This document shows, in pieces, positions 6,414 through 15,406 of a DNA stretch of 64,000 bases. The notes under the pieces are model-generated. The model did no database searches and was not told the DNA's origin. It saw nothing but the letters and a program-made list of their open reading frames with translations. How positions within the stretch are numbered: the first letter of the stretch is position 1; each line of letters begins with the position of its first letter. Location: NCBI RefSeq assembly GCF_000423345.1, contig NZ_AUHU01000017.1:16391-80390 (forward strand). Reading direction: 5' to 3'. The position numbers and the translations under genes are program-made. This stretch comes from Marinimicrobium agarilyticum DSM 16975. Its GTDB lineage: Bacteria; Pseudomonadota; Gammaproteobacteria; Pseudomonadales; Cellvibrionaceae.

Positions 6414-6440
6414 AGAGGAGGCACCCATGGCGCCTCCTCT
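6414..6440 (-). terminator. Hairpin downstream of phoX
   Basis: AGAGGAGGC (6414-6422) and GCCTCCTCT (6432-6440) form a 9-bp stem just past the phoX stop. No T-run follows on the minus strand, so it may stabilise the transcript end rather than act as an intrinsic terminator. Confidence 0.4.
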
Positions 6441-6446
6441 GGAGGG

Positions 6447-8438
6447 TCAGGTGCCGATCACGCCGCCGTCGTTTTTGGTGATAAGGACGGTGGTGGAGCG
6501 GGGGCGGGTTTTGCCGTCGCTGGCGGGGTAGCTGAGCGTGGGGTGTTGGACGTTGATCCAGAGGGTTTTGCCGTCCGGGGTGGCGGTGATGCCGGTGATT
6601 TCGCAGCCGACGGGGCCGGTGAGGAAACGGCGTACTTGCCGGGTGACCGGGTCGGCGCAGAGCATCTGGTTGGTGCCCATGGCGTCGTACACGTTTTTGC
6701 CGTCGCTGAAGTCGGTCTGGATCCACAAGCGCCCATCCGGATCGAACCAGAGGCCGTCGGGACTGGCGAAGATGTCGCCCAGAATGGTGCCGTACTGGTG
6801 GTCGGTTTTCCAGGATTCGTCCGCCGGGGGGTGTTCGCCCGCCAGCAGGAACAGTTCCCATTGAAAGCGGGTGGCGTGTGGGTGCCGTTCATTTTCCCGC
6901 CAGCGCAGTATTTGGCCGTGGTGGTTGACGGGGCGCGGGTTGGCGGCACCGACCGGCTGGTCCGGGTCCACGCCGCGCTCGACGTTGTTGGTCAGGGTGA
7001 CGTAGCCGTCGCGCGTGTAGGGGTTGACGGCGATCCATTCGGGACGGTCCATGGGTGTGGCACCGACGGCGTCGGCGGCGCCGCGCAGGTTGACCAGCAC
7101 ATCGGCCTGGTCGCGGAAACCATCGGCGTCGGTCAGGCCCGGCTGGCCCCATACCAGTGGGCGCCATTGGCCGGTACCGTCTTCGTGATAGACCGCCACA
7201 TAGACGGTGCCTTTGTCCAACAGGTCGCGGTTGGCCTTCGGGTTGCTGGGGTTAAAACGGCCTTCCGGTACAAACTTGTAGACGTATTCGCCCCGCGTGT
7301 CGTCGCCGGAGTAAAACGCCAGGCTGCCGTCCGGGTGTTGTACGCAGGTGCAGCCCTCGCGCACGATTCGCCCCAGCGCGGTGCGTTTTACGGGTTTGGA
7401 GTCCGGGTCGAAAGGATCCACTTCCACCACCCACCCAAAGCGATTGGGTTCATTGACGTAACCACCGTGTGGCTGGTTTGCCCGGGGCGTGGCGTCAAAA
7501 CGCGGATCGGCGGACTCCCAATAGTTGTAGTGGCTGTTAGGACCGGCGGAAATTCCATAGCGGTGGTGTTCGCGCCGCCGGGCGTGGTCCGCCGGGTCGC
7601 GATTGACGAAGTAGTTTTTCCAGTTTTCCTCGGCCATGAGGTAGGTGCCCCAGGGAGTCACCCCCATGGAGCAGTTGTTCAGCGTACCGAGTATTTCCCG
7701 CCCCGCCGGGTCGTCCGCCGTTTTCATGGCGTCGGCTCCGGCGCAGGGGCCGCTGATGGCCATGGGGGTATAGCCGGTCAGGCGTCGGTTGTAGCGGGAG
7801 GGATACACCCTCTGCCACTGGCCGTCGTTGCCCTTGCGGACTTCGATAATGCTCAGGCCGTGGCCCGCCTGTTCCTTGCGCACCTCGTCCAGTGGGCGTT
7901 CGCTGCGACCCTCAGCGCCCTCGGTCACCGTGGGGCCATTGGGGTGAATCGTCGCGTTGATGTACTCGTGGTTGATCGCCAACAGGCCGTGCTCATTGGG
8001 CGCGTCCGGAAACGGGAAAAAGTGCATGCCGTCGTGGTTCTGGCCGGACTGCAGCGCCTGGGCTTCCCAGCCTTGCGCGGCGCTGGGGTCCCATTCCGGC
8101 GCGCCTTGCTCCACCGGGTCACCCCAACTGAAAAAGGCCCGGGCGGTGTAGCCTTCCGGCACGCCCACCCGATCGTATTCGGGGTCACCCGCCACGGGCA
8201 CGGGCTGGAAGCCAATGGCCGGGCGCGGGCTGTCCCGAAAGGCCGCAGGCTTCTCGTCGGCGGTCGAACAGGCGCTGAGCAACGTGGAGGCGGCAAAAGG
8301 ACCGGCCAGCAGCCCCAGCCCACCCTTCAACACCTGCCGGCGCGAGTGACCGACCCGGTTCAGGTCCCGGTTGCCACTGGGGTTGACCGGGAAGTCATCG
8401 ACATCAATCGAGCCGGATGTGTTGAGTACGTCAGTCAT
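6447..8438 (-). CDS. phoX: PhoX-type alkaline phosphatase (DUF839), Tat-exported
   Basis: The 663-residue protein has a twin-arginine signal (SRRQVLKGG at residues 32-40) followed by a hydrophobic stretch and LLSACS. The body matches the PhoX/DUF839 family, including GPCAGAD, NNCSMGVTPWGTYLMAEENW and REGCTCVQHPDGSLAFYSGDD. PhoX is a monomeric periplasmic phosphatase using an iron-calcium cofactor to release phosphate from phosphomonoesters. The Tat signal fits export of a folded, cofactor-loaded enzyme. It is the last gene of the TonB receptor-phytase-phoX operon; its start overlaps the phytase end by 8 bp (8431-8438), so translation is probably coupled. The SACS could also be a lipobox, so lipidation is possible. 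Confidence 0.95.
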   Translation of the reverse strand: MTDVLNTSGSIDVDDFPVNPSGNRDLNRVGHSRRQVLKGGLGLLAGPFAASTLLSACSTADEKPAAFRDSPRPAIGFQPVPVAGDPEYDRVGVPEGYTARAFFSWGDPVEQGAPEWDPSAAQGWEAQALQSGQNHDGMHFFPFPDAPNEHGLLAINHEYINATIHPNGPTVTEGAEGRSERPLDEVRKEQAGHGLSIIEVRKGNDGQWQRVYPSRYNRRLTGYTPMAISGPCAGADAMKTADDPAGREILGTLNNCSMGVTPWGTYLMAEENWKNYFVNRDPADHARRREHHRYGISAGPNSHYNYWESADPRFDATPRANQPHGGYVNEPNRFGWVVEVDPFDPDSKPVKRTALGRIVREGCTCVQHPDGSLAFYSGDDTRGEYVYKFVPEGRFNPSNPKANRDLLDKGTVYVAVYHEDGTGQWRPLVWGQPGLTDADGFRDQADVLVNLRGAADAVGATPMDRPEWIAVNPYTRDGYVTLTNNVERGVDPDQPVGAANPRPVNHHGQILRWRENERHPHATRFQWELFLLAGEHPPADESWKTDHQYGTILGDIFASPDGLWFDPDGRLWIQTDFSDGKNVYDAMGTNQMLCADPVTRQVRRFLTGPVGCEITGITATPDGKTLWINVQHPTLSYPASDGKTRPRSTTVLITKNDGGVIGT

Positions 8439-10356
8439 CGAGATTCAAAGCCTCTGCAATATCGGTCCAGGGGATGTACTTGAAGTTCTGGGGCGCTTCG
8501 GGCATCACATTGTGGCCGTCTTGCACCACCAGCATGCCTTTCGGAAACGCGGCTCCAAGCGGGCGGGCGGTGGTTTCCAGCCCGTCGGTTTCGGAAGCAC
8601 CATCTATACCAGTTTTGGCATCGGCCGCCACCCGAAACTTGCCTCGTACTTTGTACGGCGCTTCGGCGTCCAGTATGACATAGCTGTGATCCCCCTGGCT
8701 GGACAGCACCAGGTAGCGCGCATCATTTTCGGGATAAAGGGCCACGCCCTCAAGGTCGGCCACGACCACATCGCCCACTTCGATAATGGCGGCCAATTCC
8801 GAGCCAGTCTCCGGCTCCGCTGGCAGGGTCCAGAGCCCGTGATCCTCCTCACCAATATACAGCTGGCCGCGTTTGTCGTCGGCCACACAGCCTTCCGGCT
8901 GGGTGTCCACCGCGAAATGACGGGCCACTTCTGACTGAATCTCTCCGTTGCGAACAAACAACCGGTGCTGTTCGAACCGGCCGCTCTTGCCATTGGCGAT
9001 GGCGTAAGTTGCGCCCTTGGGGCTCTGATAGAGACAGATACCGTAGATTTCCTCTAAACCCGTCGGAAGCTCCGCCTGATGGCTGACCTCGCCGCTCTGC
9101 GCGTTGATGCGATAGACCGAAAGGGTATTGTGGTCGCGCTGGGTAGCGACCGCGATGTCGTCCGTGCCGTTGCCCCATTCAAAACCATAGCGCAGGTCGA
9201 CGTTGTTCACCCGCCCCACGGACAGATGCTGAACGCGCCGGCCCTCCATATCGAACACATCCAGCCCGAGCTTCTTGTCGGTGCCCAGCACGCGACTGGC
9301 CGACGGGTTCGACGGATGCACCCAGATGGCGGGATCATCGGCGGCATCCCCAAAGCGGGCAACCGCTTCGGTCTGGGCCACCGGTTTCACTGTCGGCACG
9401 CTTTTTTGCGGGGCCGCGTCGGAAAGGTATTGACGTGGGAAGCCCTCCGGCAGCGCCAATGACAGGCGGTAGTGGCGGCCGCTGTCATCGTCCCGCAGGA
9501 CCAGTTGCAGTTGTTCGCCGTCGCGCCAGGCGTAGAGTTGTTCCGGTTCGGCCAGCGTCGCCAACGCACCGCCGTCGTCCAGAGGCCACACGTTCCAACC
9601 TCCATCGGTCGGGGTATAGAGCCGAGGGCGGCGATGCTCGATATCGATGGCCACTAACGTTTGCCCTACAAGGGCCAATGCTTCGGCGCCTTCGGCCAAG
9701 GTTCCAAAGGGCGGGGTGACGTCCACCAGCGAGCGCCCCGGCGCCGCCTCCGGGTTAGAGGGGTACTGCCACAGGCCGAGCCCCTCCTCCGCGAGGAACA
9801 GGTTGCTGCGGGCGTCGGCGGCACAGGCGGTGCCATTGGGGGCGATGGCCATGTCACGCACCTTGTGGTTTGCCGGGTTGCCTTCGCTATCGCGCAGCCA
9901 CCACTGACTGGCGCTGCCACGCTCATCTATCAAGAACAGGTAAACATTGCCTTCCGGGTCCCGCTGCAGGCACAAGGTCTCCGCCACGAAATCCGGCGAG
10001 CTTACCTGGCTGACGGTTTCCAGGGTATTGGTGCGAGCGTTCCAACGCATCAAGGTCGGTTTCTGTTCCGCCCCCAGCACACTCGCCAACAGTAGTTGGC
10101 CGTCGGGCTCGCGCAACATCGCCACGCCTTCGGCCTCGACGTCCGAACGGTATTGCTCGTTGAAATCGGTATTCAGGAAACGCAGATTGTCGTCCAGCTG
10201 CCACCAGCCTTGCAGGCGTTGTTTGCCATTCACCACCGGCGCCAGAGTGGAGCCCGTGAGGGGCTCCGGCAACGGTTCGAGGGATTGGGCCGTCGCGGCG
10301 CTCGACAGGCCGACCATGAGGCCGGCCCCCAACAATAACGCTATCAGTGTTCGCAT
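8431..10356 (-). CDS. Beta-propeller phytase (myo-inositol hexaphosphate 3-phosphohydrolase), two-domain
   Basis: The 641-residue protein starts with a Sec signal (MRTLIALLLGAGLMVGLSSAATAQ). The C-terminal half (from about residue 335) is a canonical beta-propeller phytase: DAADDPAIWVHPSNPSASRV, TDKKLGLDVFDMEG, VNNVDLRYGF, ATQRDHNTLSVY, ANGKSGRFEQH, GEEDHGLW and DLEGVALY. The acidic residues bind the calcium ions used in catalysis. The N-terminal half looks like a second, degenerate propeller, as in known dual-domain phytases. The enzyme would release phosphate from extracellular phytate. The receptor gene lies 12 bp upstream, and phoX overlaps its end, so phytate capture and dephosphorylation appear co-expressed. 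Confidence 0.93.
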   Translation of the reverse strand: MRTLIALLLGAGLMVGLSSAATAQSLEPLPEPLTGSTLAPVVNGKQRLQGWWQLDDNLRFLNTDFNEQYRSDVEAEGVAMLREPDGQLLLASVLGAEQKPTLMRWNARTNTLETVSQVSSPDFVAETLCLQRDPEGNVYLFLIDERGSASQWWLRDSEGNPANHKVRDMAIAPNGTACAADARSNLFLAEEGLGLWQYPSNPEAAPGRSLVDVTPPFGTLAEGAEALALVGQTLVAIDIEHRRPRLYTPTDGGWNVWPLDDGGALATLAEPEQLYAWRDGEQLQLVLRDDDSGRHYRLSLALPEGFPRQYLSDAAPQKSVPTVKPVAQTEAVARFGDAADDPAIWVHPSNPSASRVLGTDKKLGLDVFDMEGRRVQHLSVGRVNNVDLRYGFEWGNGTDDIAVATQRDHNTLSVYRINAQSGEVSHQAELPTGLEEIYGICLYQSPKGATYAIANGKSGRFEQHRLFVRNGEIQSEVARHFAVDTQPEGCVADDKRGQLYIGEEDHGLWTLPAEPETGSELAAIIEVGDVVVADLEGVALYPENDARYLVLSSQGDHSYVILDAEAPYKVRGKFRVAADAKTGIDGASETDGLETTARPLGAAFPKGMLVVQDGHNVMPEAPQNFKYIPWTDIAEALNLDD

Positions 10357-10367
10357 GGTTTTCGCTC

Positions 10368-13118
10368 TTAGAAGTTGGTGATGTTCAGGCCCAGTTTCCA
10401 GGTCATGCCGTACTCTTCGTACTGGGCGTTATAGGCCGGTTGATTGACGTAGGCGTAGTAGGGCTCGTCGGTCAGGTTCACCGCTTCAAACACCAGTTGA
10501 ATACCCTCGGTAATGAAGTAGCGGGCCGAAAGATCCAGTTGCACCTGCTCATCGACGAACACGTCATACTGTTCATCCGAAGGGTCGGTCACCTCTAACA
10601 GGTATTCGGATTTGTAGTTGGCGGCCAGGCGCACACTGAACTGATCCGCTTCGTAACCAAGACTAAAATTTCCGGTCCATTCGGACTGGCTCGGCAGGAC
10701 GGTATCGCGCTGGGCGGTGTCACCGTCATCGCTATAGCTCAGGGTGGCGTCGGAATCGGTGAAGGTGCCATTGGCGCCGATGAGGAAGCCGTTAAACGGC
10801 GTCGGCAGTTGGTTGAAACGTTTGGTAAAGGCCAGCTCCACACCGCGCAGCTCCGCCGCATCGCCGTTGGCGAAGGTGACCGCCTCGTCGAAGTCCGCGT
10901 ACTCGCCCTGCCCCGCCAGATCGGTCTGGTAGATGAAGTGGTCAATGTCCTTGTAGAAGACGTAGGCGGACACCATGCTGGCGTAGCCCATGTAGTGCTC
11001 AATGCCGACGTCGATGTTGGAAGACTCCAACGGCTCCAGGGCCGGGTTGCCGAACTCGGCTTCGTCTTCATCGATGATGTAGTTCGGTGCCAGTTGTTCG
11101 AAAATAGGGCGCACAAGAGTGTTGGTCCAGGCCGCACGCACCTGGGTTTTGTCACTGATCAGGTAGCGCATTTGCAACGAGGGCAATACATGGTCGTATT
11201 CGTTTGCCGCTTCGGTATCGGAGAAGTCGCCATCGCTCAAGCGCGAACCGCTCGCCTCGAACTCGGTCTCTTCATACCGAACGCCCCCCAGAACCCGCAA
11301 ATTACCGACATCAATGCGCCCCATCAGGTAAGCGGCACTGACCGTTTCCTGGATGTCGAAATCTTCAATACGCGAGTCTTCTTCCGAAAAATAATCGTCG
11401 GCAGAGAGCGGGGCAATGGTTTCCCAGACCGGGGCGGTGTCAATGTGAGCGCCGAGCCGGCCCAGATTGTAATCCGGCTCCTCACCCGCATAGCCAGTCA
11501 GCAACAAAGCATCGCCGGTCGCCCCCGCCTCTTCAAAGTCTTCATAGACCCAGATGGTGACATCATCGGTTTTGTGCCGGTCCATGTGCTTCATCCCGAA
11601 TTTCAGCTGCACCGGGTTCTGACCCAGCCGGCCATCGCGGCTAAAGTCCAGCCTGAAAGACTCGGATTCATCCTCCGTACCCGAGCTGGCCACTTCCACC
11701 TCATCCAATTCATACGACTCGGGCGCGTAATAGTCTGAAGGCGCACTGAACAGGGGTTTGCGGGTACCGCTGTAACTCACCGCATCAAACGCGTCAGCGC
11801 CTGAGAAAACCGCTCCGGCAATATGGACCGGCTCGTTTTCGCTGGATTCGGACAGCGCCACCTGGTAGTCCACCGTCCATTGGTCAAGCCGGGTGGAACC
11901 GCCCAGAGAAGTGGAGAGGATTTCCTGGGTTTCCTCGCGGTCTTTCAGTTCGCGCTCCACCTTCACCACACCGGCAGCGCCCTCGGCCGTCGCCTCTTCA
12001 AACTCAATGACATTGGCCAGGCGAATTTCAGAGTCGGTAAATTCGCTGTACAGGGTTCGCCAGTACAGGTCGGTGCTATCGCTGGGTTTGTAATCCAGGT
12101 TGAGGGTTAGACCGGAGCGCTCGCGAGTAATTCGGTACAGGCGTTGCTCGGCCTCTTCAAGCGACGCACCGTCCTCAAAGTCCCAGGCGCCGCCGGTTTC
12201 GACGTTGTGCGAACCGAAGCTACGGTCCTGCCAACTTCCGCCCAACGCCACACCAAAATTGTCTCTGCCCTCGCCCACGCTGAACTGGTTGCTACCCGTT
12301 ACCGCAAATTTCGGACTGGTTTCTTCGGTCAGATCGTTGTAGCTGCCTTCGGCGGTAACCCGGTAAAAAGCGCCGTCGCGATCAAACGCTGAAAGACTTC
12401 GAATATCGATGCTACCCCCCAGGGCATTGGCGTCCATATCCGGCGTTACGGTTTTGGACACCACGAGGGTTTCGAGCAGATCCGACGGAATCACATCCAG
12501 GGCAACGGCACGACGACCGCTGTCGGGCGACGGCAGGCTGACGCCGTTGACGGTCACGGCGTTGTAGTCCGGACCCATGCCGCGAATGCGAACGTAGCGC
12601 CCTTCCCCTTGGTCACGTTCGATGGAAAGTCCCGGAAGACGTTGCAGCGCCTCGGACACGTTAGTGTCCGGGAACTGGCCAATGGCGTTGGAGGAAACGG
12701 CGCTGACAATATTGTCGGCCGTGCGTTGAAGGTTCAACGATTTGTTCAGGCTACCGGCCTGGCCTCGAATCACCAAGGTTTCCATCGCGCCGTCGGAAAG
12801 CCGCAGGTTGCGAACCAGAGTCTGGTCATCTTCCACCTGAATTTTCTCGCGCTGAACGTTGGAGCCAAGATAGTTCACTTCCAGCAGATACTCCCCTGCG
12901 TCCACATCGCGCAGATAAAAGCGGCCGTCGCGCCCCGTCACCGCGTTCAGGTTCAGCGCTTCGATTCGAACCTGGGCGCCCTGAAGCGGCGCACCAGTGC
13001 TGTCGGAAACCAGTTGCCCAGTCACTTGGCCATCGGCCCAAGCCGCACCACTGGCCAGGGTCGCGATGGCTGTCGCGAGCAGACGGCGTTTACCTATACG
13101 GTTGGTCAAAGCTTTCAC
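10368..13118 (-). CDS. TonB-dependent outer-membrane receptor (with phytase/PhoX)
   Basis: The 916-residue protein starts at GTG 13118, with GGGGGAT well placed upstream. A longer frame up to 13232 exists but reads through the Pho box and lacks a signal. The signal peptide ends near SGAAWA. Then follow a carboxypeptidase-regulatory-like beta-sandwich domain (about residues 32-105), a plug domain (SNAIGQFPDTNVSEALQRLPG, YVRIRGMGPDYNAVTVNG) and a C-terminal barrel ending MTWKLGLNITNF with the typical terminal aromatic residue. Such receptors import large or scarce substrates using TonB energy. Its operon partners suggest phytate, inositol phosphates or another organic phosphorus compound; the substrate is inferred from context. 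Confidence 0.93.
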   Translation of the reverse strand: MKALTNRIGKRRLLATAIATLASGAAWADGQVTGQLVSDSTGAPLQGAQVRIEALNLNAVTGRDGRFYLRDVDAGEYLLEVNYLGSNVQREKIQVEDDQTLVRNLRLSDGAMETLVIRGQAGSLNKSLNLQRTADNIVSAVSSNAIGQFPDTNVSEALQRLPGLSIERDQGEGRYVRIRGMGPDYNAVTVNGVSLPSPDSGRRAVALDVIPSDLLETLVVSKTVTPDMDANALGGSIDIRSLSAFDRDGAFYRVTAEGSYNDLTEETSPKFAVTGSNQFSVGEGRDNFGVALGGSWQDRSFGSHNVETGGAWDFEDGASLEEAEQRLYRITRERSGLTLNLDYKPSDSTDLYWRTLYSEFTDSEIRLANVIEFEEATAEGAAGVVKVERELKDREETQEILSTSLGGSTRLDQWTVDYQVALSESSENEPVHIAGAVFSGADAFDAVSYSGTRKPLFSAPSDYYAPESYELDEVEVASSGTEDESESFRLDFSRDGRLGQNPVQLKFGMKHMDRHKTDDVTIWVYEDFEEAGATGDALLLTGYAGEEPDYNLGRLGAHIDTAPVWETIAPLSADDYFSEEDSRIEDFDIQETVSAAYLMGRIDVGNLRVLGGVRYEETEFEASGSRLSDGDFSDTEAANEYDHVLPSLQMRYLISDKTQVRAAWTNTLVRPIFEQLAPNYIIDEDEAEFGNPALEPLESSNIDVGIEHYMGYASMVSAYVFYKDIDHFIYQTDLAGQGEYADFDEAVTFANGDAAELRGVELAFTKRFNQLPTPFNGFLIGANGTFTDSDATLSYSDDGDTAQRDTVLPSQSEWTGNFSLGYEADQFSVRLAANYKSEYLLEVTDPSDEQYDVFVDEQVQLDLSARYFITEGIQLVFEAVNLTDEPYYAYVNQPAYNAQYEEYGMTWKLGLNITNF

Positions 13119-13186
13119 AATTCTATCCCCCAATGAATGTCGTGACCTGACGTCACTTCTGTAGCAAGTCGACAGGCACGCTAGGG

Positions 13187-13211
13187 GGGACAGATGACAG
13201 CGCGATGACAG
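13187..13211 (-). promoter_or_regulatory. Pho box (PhoB binding site) for the receptor-phytase-phoX operon
   Basis: On the minus strand two perfect CTGTCAT half-sites (13205-13211 and 13194-13200) are separated by CGCG, the 7+4+7 layout of the PhoB consensus. A third, partial half-site CTGTCCC (13187-13193) follows at once. The box ends 76 bp before the receptor start. Activation of all three genes under phosphate starvation is a strong inference from this and the gene functions. Confidence 0.85.
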
Positions 13212-13486
13212 ATGACCGGGGGCGCCCGGCATTATCGGAAGATCAAGGTCCTTTTGAGCCGATATGCCCCCCTGCCACCGGCAGTACCAAAGTGGATAGG
13301 GCGCCCCACAGCGCTGTCGGCGCCGAACATGAGGGCGCTTTGGCCCCGCCTTAAAAAATAGCCTGATCCTTTTTGCCCCTTACCATTTTTACCCGGCGGT
13401 TCCTGAAAAAAGCCCGGCTGTCACAAAAGGGTTACATTTCTCTGGTAATGAGTGCCTAACATTATTTTTCCTATGGAGCCCGACTC
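13212..13486. other. Divergent intergenic region, receptor operon / GGDEF gene
   Basis: The non-coding stretch holds the upstream half of the divergent promoters. CTGTCACAAAAGGGTTACA near 13419-13437 resembles a weak plus-strand Pho box (one good half-site, AAAA spacer, poor second half-site) and could link the GGDEF gene to PhoB, but the match is too poor to call. Nothing else recognisable was seen. Confidence 0.3.
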
Positions 13487-14395
13487 ATGCTTGCGCTACA
13501 TCGATGGAAACTGTTGTCGACGCTCCTGACGTTGAACCTGATACTGATTGCCACTCTGATAATGGGGACGGTCAAAACGTGGGGCGATATCGACTGGCTG
13601 GACATCCTGGGTGAAGGCAGTGTCACGCTGATGGCATTGGTCTGGTGGCTGTTTACTCTCAACAATCGCCCCGCCGGAGCGGTGACCAATTGGCTGGCGT
13701 TGGGGTTGGGGCTGCTGTTTTTGGGAACCTTCCAGGACGTTGTGGATGAAGTGGTTGCCCTGCCGGAAGGGCACTTCTTCCGCGGTGGGCTGGAGTCGAC
13801 ACTGACGCCCTGCGGGCTGATCCTGCTCACTGTGGGCCTGTTTCACTGGCAGCGGGAGCAGCGTGCGTTTAATCTACGCGAGCGCAAGCGCGAACAGTTT
13901 TACCGGGAATACCGGCTGCAAGACCAGCTCACGGGGCTGGGCGATGCCCGGTACCTACAGCAACAGTTGCCGTTGATGACCGAGCGGGCCGAGCGGGAAG
14001 GCCAGCCTTTTGCGTTACTGCTGCTGGATATTGATCACTTTTCGGTGACCAACCGTCAGTACGGCAGTAAAGAGTGTGACCGTCTGCTACGTGAGCTCAG
14101 CGAACTGCTTCTGTTGAACCTTCGCCGGTGCGACCTCTTGTGCCGCTACGCCGGGGACCGCTTCGCCATCCTGATGCCCAGCACGGGGCAACTGCTTGCG
14201 CGCGAGCAAGCCCAGCAGCTCGCCAACGCGGTCCAACACTTTGCCTACAAAACCGCTCAGGGGGAGTCCCTGTTTCATACCGCCAGCGTCGGTCTGGCAC
14301 TGAACCCGCCGACCGCGCGGGAGCAGTTGCTGACGGTGGCAACCCATTCATTGCTGCAGGCGAAGGAGGCGCAGGCGCCGCGACAGGCTGCCTGA
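13487..14395 (+). CDS. Membrane-anchored GGDEF-domain protein with degenerate active site
   Basis: The 302-residue protein has four hydrophobic segments in the first 125 residues (about 9-27, 44-58, 69-85 and 107-121), a short coiled linker, then a GGDEF domain starting LQDQLTGLGDARYLQQQL. GGDEF domains make the second messenger cyclic di-GMP from GTP. The signature loop here reads RYAGDRF instead of R(Y/F)GGDEF. The glutamate that helps bind metal is arginine, so cyclase activity is doubtful; it may act as a GTP/c-di-GMP sensor or scaffold. The GGAG about 10 bases before the ATG supports the start. The AraC-type gene begins 7 bp downstream, so the two are probably co-transcribed. Confidence 0.85.
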   Translation: MLALHRWKLLSTLLTLNLILIATLIMGTVKTWGDIDWLDILGEGSVTLMALVWWLFTLNNRPAGAVTNWLALGLGLLFLGTFQDVVDEVVALPEGHFFRGGLESTLTPCGLILLTVGLFHWQREQRAFNLRERKREQFYREYRLQDQLTGLGDARYLQQQLPLMTERAEREGQPFALLLLDIDHFSVTNRQYGSKECDRLLRELSELLLLNLRRCDLLCRYAGDRFAILMPSTGQLLAREQAQQLANAVQHFAYKTAQGESLFHTASVGLALNPPTAREQLLTVATHSLLQAKEAQAPRQAA

Positions 14396-14401
14396 CCGAT
14401 T

Positions 14402-15406
14402 ATGGCCCTGTACGATATTGACACACCAGCCGTACCGATTCACCGCTTGCCGGCGGCGCTGATCGAAACCTGTCTTGATAGGGATATTGATCCCGAAAAG
14501 CTGCTGCGCGGCACCGGTATATTTTTGGAGGATGTTCAGCGCGGCGAACGCCTCCTGCAACCGGCGCACTGCTTCCGATTGATTGAGAACGCCACGCGCC
14601 TGGGGCCGGCGGAGCTGCCGTTTCTCACCGGCCACCGACTGTATCCCGGAAACTATGGCGCCTCCGGCGCAGCCTGGACCAACGCAGAAAACCTGTTAAA
14701 GGCGCTGCGCACGCTCGAACGCTTTGCCAGTTCGCTCAGTCCTCTATGGTGGCCTCGCCTTGAGATGGGAGGGGACGGTGCCCGCCTTTACTGGGCCAGC
14801 GCCTGCGGTGGGGAAACCAATGCGGATTTTCTGAACGCTTTAATGATGACCGCCGTCACCTCCTTCTGCCAATGGCTGGGCGAACGTTCTTTTGCCTGGC
14901 ACTACGTCCTGCCGGGGCCACTGAATTACCCCGAGCAGTACGACGTTCATTGGGGGCCGAATGTTCGGGCGAACAGCCTCTCGTGCTACATGTGGATTGA
15001 TCGCGAAAGTTTGCTTGCGCCCTGGCCCAGAGCGTCAGCCAGCGCGGCAGCCTCCGCCATTCACCAGGCGACCCAGAGAGAAAGCGCGAAACTCAAGGGG
15101 TTCGTGGCCTATGTGGATCAGCACCTGATAGAAACGATCGACCAATCCCCCAGCATGGAGAAGTTGGCGATTCATCTGGGCGTGAGCACGGCAACATTGA
15201 AACGCCGCTTCCAGAGACACCACACCCATTTTCAGGCGCGCTATGACCAGGTCCGCCAACAACTGGCCATCGAGTGGCTGACCCGACAGGGCTTGTCACT
15301 GGAGGAGGTAGCCCAACGATTGCATTTTCACGATGGGCGCAACCTGCGCCGCGCCTTCAAACGCTGGACCGGCGTTCTTCCCAGTTCACTGATCGGCACC
15401 GTCTGA
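14402..15406 (+). CDS. AraC-family transcriptional regulator (Arabinose_bd type)
   Basis: The 334-residue protein has an N-terminal ligand-sensing domain of the Arabinose_bd type (about residues 15-195, containing LTGHRLYPGNYG), then a C-terminal AraC helix-turn-helix pair. The first helix unit is SPSMEKLAIHLGVSTATLKRRFQRHH and the second is SLEEVAQRLHFHDGRNLRRAFKRWTG. Regulators of this type often control lipid, amino acid or quorum responses, but the target and ligand are not evident. The gene follows the GGDEF gene with a 6-bp gap and converges with the kinase gene, whose stop it overlaps by 21 bp. Confidence 0.9.
   Translation: MALYDIDTPAVPIHRLPAALIETCLDRDIDPEKLLRGTGIFLEDVQRGERLLQPAHCFRLIENATRLGPAELPFLTGHRLYPGNYGASGAAWTNAENLLKALRTLERFASSLSPLWWPRLEMGGDGARLYWASACGGETNADFLNALMMTAVTSFCQWLGERSFAWHYVLPGPLNYPEQYDVHWGPNVRANSLSCYMWIDRESLLAPWPRASASAAASAIHQATQRESAKLKGFVAYVDQHLIETIDQSPSMEKLAIHLGVSTATLKRRFQRHHTHFQARYDQVRQQLAIEWLTRQGLSLEEVAQRLHFHDGRNLRRAFKRWTGVLPSSLIGTV

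Noticed and set aside
6387..8483. Very long plus-strand open frame (about 700 codons) opposite phoX
   Set aside because: It mirrors phoX codon for codon in a GC-rich region, has low-complexity G/V/A-rich composition and matches no family, while the minus strand encodes an obvious PhoX.
13119..13232. Longer start (13232) for the phytase-operon TonB receptor
   Set aside because: It would place the Pho box inside the coding sequence and bury the signal peptide; GTG at 13118 has a strong ribosome binding site.
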